Position numbers and translations under genes: made by a program | Notes under the pieces: generated by a model | What the model saw: the letters and a program-made list of their open reading frames with translations, nothing else | Databases searched by the model: none | Told to the model about the DNA's origin: nothing | DNA from: Hordeum vulgare subsp. vulgare | Lineage: Eukaryota; Streptophyta; Magnoliopsida; Poales; Poaceae | Direction of reading: 5' to 3' | Assembly (NCBI RefSeq): GCF_904849725.1 | Contig: NC_058522.1 | Coordinates: 459,112,844 to 459,176,843, forward strand | DNA: 64,000 nucleotides | Shown here: positions 58,139-64,000 of the stretch, piece after piece | Layout of the letters: every line of letters begins with the position of its first letter | Position numbering within the stretch: position 1 is the stretch's first letter

Positions 58139-59652
58139 TGCTACCTCTTGAGCTTGCGTTGGTTTTTCCCTTGAAGAGGAAAGGGTGATGCAGCACAGTA
58201 GCAGTAAGTATTTCCCTCATTTTGAGAACCAAAGTATCAATCCAGTAGGAGTATGAAGGCAAGTCTCCAAAGTACCTACGCAAAAACAACAAACTTGCAC
58301 CCAACGCTACAAAGGGGTTGTCAATCCCTTCACGATTGATTGCAAGGTGAGATCTGGAGGCAGAAAGTGCAACAAAGTAAAAGTGTAAGGCTGAAAATAT
58401 GATGTAAAGCAGACCCGGGGGCCATAGTGTTCACTAGAGGCTTCTCTCATGATAGAAAGTATTACGGTGGGTGAACGAATTACTGTCGAGCAATTGATAG
58501 AACCGCGCAAAGTCATGATGATATCTAAGGTAATGATCATACATATAGGCATCACGTCCGAGACAAGTAGAGCGGTACTTTCTGCATCTACTACTATTAC
58601 TCCACACATCGACCGCTATCCAGCATGCATCTAGTGTATTAAGTTCATGACAAACGGAGTAATGCCTTAAGCAAGATGACATGATGTAGAGGGATAAATT
58701 CATGCAATAGATATAAACCCCATCTTTTTACCCTTGATGGCAACAACATGATGCGTGCCTCGCTACCCCTTCGGTCACTGGGTGAGGTCACCGCACAGTA
58801 TGAACCCAAAACCAAGCACTTCTCCCATTGCAATAATTATAGATCAAGTTGGCCAAACGAAACCCATAACTCGAAGAGAATTACAAGGATATGAAATCAT
58901 GCATATAAGAGATCAGAGGAGACTCAAATAACATTCATAGATAATCTGATCATAAATCCACAATTCATCGGATCTCGACAAACACACCGCAAAAGAAGAT
59001 TACATTGGATAGATCTCCATGAAGATCATGGAGAACTTTGTATTGAAGATCCAAGAGAGAGAAGAAGCCATCTAGCTACTAGCTATGGACCCGAAGGTCT
59101 ATGGTGAACTACTCACGCATCATCTGAGAGGCAATGGCGTTGATGAAGAAGCCCTCTGTGTCTGAATCCCCCCTCCGGGCACCAGAACGTGCCCCAGATG
59201 AGATCTTGCGGAGACAGAAGCTTGCGGGGCGGAAAAGTATTTTCGTGGCTCCTTTTCGTGGTTTCACATTTTTAGGGAATTTATAAGCGGAAGAACTAGG
59301 GCAGGGGAGCCACAGGGGGCCCACGAGCCTGCTAGGCCCGGCCCCCTAGGCCGGGCCTGGGTGACTTGTGACCTCCTGTGAGGTCCCCTGCCTTGGTTCT
59401 CAAGTCTCCTGCGTGTCTTCTGTTATGGAGAAAATCATTCCGCAGGTTTTATTCCGTTTGGACTCCGTTCAATATTCTCCTCTGAAAAAGGTCAAAAACA
59501 CGGAAAAAACAGGAACTGGCACTTGGCACTGAGTTAATAGGTTAGTCCCAAAAAAGATATAAAATAGCATATTCATGCATACAAAACATCCAAAGATGAC
59601 AAGATAATAGCATGGAACCATCAAAAATGGTAGATACGTTGGAGACGTATCA
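58139..59652 (-). repeat. Element D: 5' LTR
   Basis: 1514 bases, TGCTACCTC to GACGTATCA. U3 module: CCACGAGCC 59321-59329, inner AGGCC...GGCCT (59348-59358) and a worn partner GACTTGTG. TATAAA (minus) lies at 59285-59280, 35 bases away. Confidence 0.92.
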
Positions 59653-59657
59653 ATACC

Positions 59658-60130
59658 TTCTTTGTCAATGGCATGCTTCTTCTTCGCCATTGTGTGCACA
59701 TTCCTCATGCCCACATGAACAAGTCATTGGTGCCATAGCCATCCCTGTGAGGCTTTTGCAAGTAAACACGTGGCCAGCTGAGAACATGTAGAGAAATCAA
59801 CAATGTATAGGTCTCCTCTCCTAAAGCCTTTAAAGACTTTGGATTTGTCAGATTCCATGATGACTACGCATTGATATTTTCCGAAGATGACGATCATATC
59901 AAGATCACGAAGCATTGAGACTAACCTGAGGTTAAACCCAAGGTATTTGACGAGCATGACTTTGTCAATGTGTCGGTCCTTGGAAATAGCCACCTTACCA
60001 AGGAGCAATACCTTGCTTTTACCATTGTGTGCATAGGTGATATGCTTCAGTGGTGATGCAGTCACTGGAATATTCATCAGTAAACTCTTGTCACCAGTCA
60101 TGTGATTTGTACGCCCACTATCAATAACCT
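59658..60130 (-). pseudogene. Element B: protease end and pre-integrase
   Basis: The minus strand reads VIDSGRTNHMTGDKSLL, a Copia protease-like site (DSG), then a conserved HITYAHNGKSKVLLLGKVA segment and GDLYIVDFS. A frame change follows near WLWHQ, then GMRNVHTMAKKKHAIDKEGI (pre-integrase His region). It is cut by D at 59653-59657. Confidence 0.85.
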
Positions 60131-62708
60131 ACTCTGTGATTTTGGTGTTGTCATCCTGCAGATGAATTATTACTACTTACCATGTCATATGCTTCAGAGT
60201 GAAGAATATGATATCAAATTCATCAGACTTGAATTTCATCACATAGAGTAGACTTAAGACATAATGAGGATGTGTGAAATGGTAAACATTTCATCATGAT
60301 TAGCTTGCATCCTTTCAAGCAATTTTTTAGGTCTCCAACAAATTCTTCAGATGATGATATTCATCTCGAGACCTCACCTGAAGAAGTGATTATTTCAATT
60401 TCTTCACCACCCACATCTGAAGGGGTGGAAAAGAGTTCATCATCCTGCGAATACCGTAAGAGAATTGAGGCATTCAGCAATTGCACTTCATTTGATCGGA
60501 AGGGGGTTAGAGTACTCAAATGAATAATCATAGAAATTTTTCGAGGACTTATGGACATAGTGATTTGAAGAATGGTGCATATATTCATGTCCCTTGTGGT
60601 TTCCCTGCATATTAGAAGCATTAGTGCAACTACGAGTAGAGTTTTGACCATATGAGGAATTTGGTCCGTGTGAAGACTTTGGTCCACTTGAGGAATTTGA
60701 TCTCGGGTTCCTGTTCTCCACTGGTGGTGTCATAAGGACATTCACATGAAGAATTTTCAAGCTGCTTTTGGGAACCTAGATTTTGTTCAAGGGTGGACCA
60801 TTCCTGCAGTTAGTTCCAACGTATCTAGCAAATACTTCACCATTCTGATTTTTGAATAGTTTATAATTGGAGTCAAGTGACTCATCAGAGGAATACGAAG
60901 TTTCACATGCAAAGCCCGATAGAGTAGATGGATCAACGGGAGGTCATTTTGCAGCAATCCATGAGGTTTTGGGATACTGCTCGGGTTTCCGCTATGACCC
61001 ATCAACATTCAATTTCCTCTCAAATGCAATACCCTTTTTCCTAGGGTATCTGTTCAGAATCTGCTTTTTTAGCACATCACAAATGGTTTGATGCCCTTTG
61101 AGGCTTTTGTAAATGCGTGTCACATAAAAATCCTTCAACCCTGCATTTTCATCTGTTACATTTGTGGTTTCCTCAAGTGAGGAATTTGTAACCACAAATA
61201 CAGTTGAAGAATTTGTAGCAGCAGAAGTATTTGAGATTTCATGTGAAGAATTAGTAGATTCATGTTTGATGCATTTTAAGCATGGTGGAATGAATTCTTC
61301 CTGAGCGGTACTGATCTGTTGGGCAAGCAAAGAATCATTTTCACTTCCAAGATTATCATGAGACGCCCTTAGTGTCTAAAGATCTTGCTTTCTATGATGA
61401 AATTCATAAGAAAGATTCTAATGATCGGCCAAGAGGGTGACATGACGATCTTCAGGACTATCAAACCTAGACTGAAGACTTTTGACATCATCAGACAAGA
61501 TTTGAGTCTGATTCATTTCCTCATTCAACACATCATTAATTGATTTTGTCTAGTTGTTTCTGAAGCTTTTCAAGAGCAGTTTGTTGCTTAGTGGCAATAT
61601 TAGAAAGCTTGTAGTAACTGGGTTTTTGATAGTCATCAGGTTCACCACTAGAGTCACAAGAGGAAGTGTGGCTGGGTACCTTGGAACCTTTTGCCATGAA
61701 GCAATAGGTGGGAGGAAAGTCGTCATTAGAGTCATCGGTGTTGTTGACGTTATCATTTTCTTCGAGGTCGAAGATGGACTTGCTGATGAATGTGGTAGCA
61801 AGAGCTAAGCTTGCCACACTAGACTGTGACTCCTCTTCATCACATTCTTTAGATTCTTCCTGAGAATCCATTTCCTTGCCAATAAGAGCCCGAGCCTTCT
61901 GAAGCAATTCTTCTTGTGCGATGAGGACTTTGAGGATCAGTATTTTTAAGATTTCTTCTTTTTCTTCGAGTCATCAGAACTGTCATCCTTGTAGTTCTTC
62001 TTCTTTAATTCCATCACTGAGCGAGGACAGTGAACAATATAGTGACCAGATTTGTTGCATTTATGGCATGTTCTCTTCTTGTAGTCCTCAGATGAAGATC
62101 CTGATTTCCTCATATCTTTTCTTGAAGACTTTCCAAGATGGCCCCGTCTTGAGAACTTTTGGAATTTCCTCACAAGCATAGCAAGTTCCTCACCAAGTTC
62201 TTCAGGATCACCAAGGCTGCAATCATAGTTTTCTTCTTCAGATGAGGAAATAACCTTTGCCTTCAACACACGAGGTCTTCCATAGCTTGATCCATAGAGG
62301 TCTCTTCGTTCTTGAATCATCAGAACCAGTGTATCGAATGAACAATCAAGAGATCTCATCAGTTTCTTCACCACCTCATGGTCAGTGATGTCTCTGGATC
62401 CAATAGCATGTAGCTCATTAATATATCAGTGAGGCGATCGAAGGTTTCCTCGCAACTTTCATTATCAAGTCTCTTGAAGTGGTTGAATAGATTGCAAAGA
62501 ACATCAACTCAAGAGTCACGTTGAGTAGACACTCCTTCATTAACTTTGGATAGCCTTTCCCAGATCTGCTTTGCAGATCACATAGCACTCACTCTGCCAT
62601 ACTGAGCTTTGCTCAGATGGCCACAAATTATATTCTTCTCTTGAGAGTCGAGTTGCTTGAACCTCTTCACGTATGCAACATTGATAGTTTTAGACACAGT
62701 GGGAACAC
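60131..62708 (-). pseudogene. Element B: Copia gag and linker, decayed
   Basis: From the E border, 62708-62380 gives an UBN2-like gag fragment with stops (DSQEKNIICGHLSKAQYG). The frame 62374-61946 has FQKFSRRGHLGK and a complete CCHC knuckle CHKCNKSGHYIVHC. A frameshift leads to 61907-61536 (acidic, then CFMAKGSKVPSH and a coiled coil). The rest to 60131 has short open pieces, Ser/His/Asn-rich (60760-60361), and no clear domain. Confidence 0.8.
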
Positions 62709-64000
62709 TGATAACCCACAAGTGTAGGGGATCGCAACAGTTTTCGAGGGTAGAGTATTCAACCCAAATTTATTGATTCGAATCAAGGGGAAGCGAAATA
62801 ACATTCTCAAGTATTAGCAGTTGTGTTGTCAATTCAACCACACCTGAAAGATTAGTGTCTGCAAGCAAAGTATCAGTAGCAAAGTGGTACGATAGCAACG
62901 CTGCCAGAAAAAGATCTGTTGACGGCAGACTATTCCTAACTTGTTGTATCAATGGCGCCAGAAAAGTGTTGCAGCAGGTAACAGCAAAGTAACAAGTAAC
63001 AGCAGTAGTGACAGCAGTAGTGACAGCAGTAGCAAGGAATAGCAGTAGTGACAGCAGCAGCAAGTAACAGCAGTAGCAAGTAACAGCAGTAGCGGCAAAG
63101 TAACGTAGCAAGGACCAGTAGTAAAAGACTAGTAGGCAGTGGATCGGTGATGGATGATTATGCCAGATGTGATTCATCATGTAAAAACTATAACACGGAG
63201 AGATAAGTAACTAGCTCTCGTTCGTCAATCTAATGTAGGCATGTATTCCGTATGTAGTCATACGTGCTTAGGCAAAAGAACTTGCATGACATCTATTGTC
63301 CATCCCTCCCGTGGCAGCGCGGTCCTAATGGAAACTACAGGATATTAAGGTTCTCCTATTAATAAAGAACCGGACCAACGCATTAACACTTGGTAAATAC
63401 ATGAACTCCTCATACTATGGTCATCTCCGGGAGTGGTTCCAGCTTTTGGTCACTCCGGGGTTGCCGGGTCATAACACATAGTAGGTGACTACAACTTGCA
63501 AGATAGGATCTAAAACACACATATATTGGCGACAACATAATAGGTTCCGATATGAAATCATGGCACTCGGGCCCTAGTGACAAGCATTAAGTATGGAAAA
63601 GTAGTAGCAACATTAATCTCAGAACATAGTGGATAGTAGGGATCAATCCCCGTGAAAACTAACTCGATTACATGATAGATCTCATCCAACTCATCACCGT
63701 CCAGCAAGCCTACGATGAGATTACTCACGAACGGTGAAGAGCATCATGGAATTGCCGATGGAGGAAGGTTGATGATGACGATGGCGATGATTTCCCCTCT
63801 TCGAAGCCCAGAACGGACTCCAGATCTGCCCTCGAGATGAAGAATATGATGTGGCGGCGCCTTTGTGTCGTAAAACGTGATGAATCATTCTCTCTGATTT
63901 TTTTCCGGGCGAAATGGAATATATAGAGCTGAGTTTGGAGGCGGTGGAGCCTCGTGGGCCCCACAAGCCTGGTTGGTGCGGCCTAGGGGGTGGTCGCACC
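62709..64000 (-). mobile_element. Element E: LTR of an Athila-type element, runs out of the window
   Basis: It starts TGATAACCCACAAGTG at 62709, the reverse of the LTR end of the F family (CACTTGTGGGTTATCA; F has CTTGTGGGTCATCA). From 62975 to 63100 it has a low-complexity run of GTAACAGCAGTAGTGACAGCA-like units. U3 module: TATATA 63920-63925, then 35 bases, CCACAAGCC 63961-63969 and inner arms GGTGCGGCC (63975-63983) and GGTCGCACC (63992-64000). The window ends inside the module. The host flank at 62704-62708 is aacac. Confidence 0.8.

Larger units (their letters stand above)
52738..59652 (-). mobile_element. Element D: non-autonomous Athila-type element with one unknown ORF
   Basis: LTRs 52738-54255 and 58139-59652 are flanked by perfect duplications atacc (52733-52737, 59653-59657). 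Its LTRs and 3' non-coding region are of the same family as C. The coding part is different: no gag or protease, one ORF of about 250 codons with a frameshift (57791-57034). Primer site 58127-58108 and polypurine tract 54270-54256 are present. Confidence 0.9.
42690..62708 (-). mobile_element. Element B: Copia retrotransposon, three remaining pieces
   Basis: The minus-strand pieces 62708-59653, 52737-52570 and 44517-42690 form one Copia element in the order gag-PR-pre-IN-IN zinc-RT-RH. D lies between the first two, with an exact duplication (atacc), and the reading frame of the integrase zinc region continues across it. C lies between the last two, and the integrase core with the start of RT is missing there. 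E cuts the gag at 62709. No LTR of B is in the window. Confidence 0.8.

Noticed and set aside
62940..63120. The repeats of E as a CRISPR array
   Set aside because: Units are short, irregular and overlapping, without unique spacers, in plant retrotransposon DNA.

Overview
The window is repetitive nuclear DNA of a large-genome grass, almost certainly a Triticeae species (wheat, barley or a relative). The evidence is a nest of LTR retrotransposons with very recognisable termini. These include a BARE/WIS/Angela-type Copia element (1.8-kb LTRs starting TGTTGGAAATATGCCC), Athila-lineage Gypsy elements (LTRs starting TGATACGTC, primer sites of the TGGCGCC type) and a long-TIR Mutator element. I see no ordinary host gene, rRNA, tRNA or CRISPR. 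All elements except F, H and one gene inside the MULE lie on the minus strand.

Layout, outermost to innermost. Copia element B (minus) is left as three pieces: 42690-44517 (RT, RNase H, 3' region), 52570-52737 (integrase zinc region) and 59653-62708 (gag, protease). It is split by Gypsy-type elements C (44518-52569), D (52738-59652, TSD atacc) and E (62709 to the window end). Abutting B on the left is Copia-derived element A (minus; 1-1110 and 28803-42689), which has a gag, an unrelated second ORF and no pol. The 5' LTR of A was hit by Gypsy element F (plus, 35347-42229, TSD catct). The second ORF of A was hit by BARE-type element G (minus, 1111-28797, TSD aactt). G carries a 3.3-kb solo LTR (3754-7054, TSD tctgt), a Mutator-like element (9051-16967, 9-bp TSD with one mismatch) and, inside its 5' LTR, a very young Angela/WIS copy H (plus, 19840-28442, TSD gcatg). 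If A sits in B, the nest is four levels deep.

Coding state. Nearly every pol gene is broken. The best preserved reading frames are the integrase of F (intact D,D35E), the integrase of G (catalytic Glu replaced by Lys), a coiled-coil ORF3 of F, and a two-exon GRF-type zinc-finger gene carried by the MULE. The MULE transposase has two nonsense codons and a frameshift. H has LTRs that differ at only two places around a ruined interior, so it must have been mobilised by proteins supplied in trans.

Most interesting signals. (1) Every Athila-type LTR here (C, D, E, F; seven LTR copies) has a GC-rich nested inverted repeat bounded by CCACAAGC/GCTTGTGG, 34-35 bp upstream of a TATA box, although the sequence between the outer arms differs between families. 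A homologous copy of this module, with a TATA box, lies in front of ORF3 of F and looks like a U3 promoter duplicated inside the element. (2) Element A carries a dispersed 11-bp palindrome, CGGTNNNACCG, in its LTRs and in the leader of its second ORF. (3) The MULE carries two extra genes besides its transposase. (4) Polypurine-tract-like motifs recur inside C, D and F.
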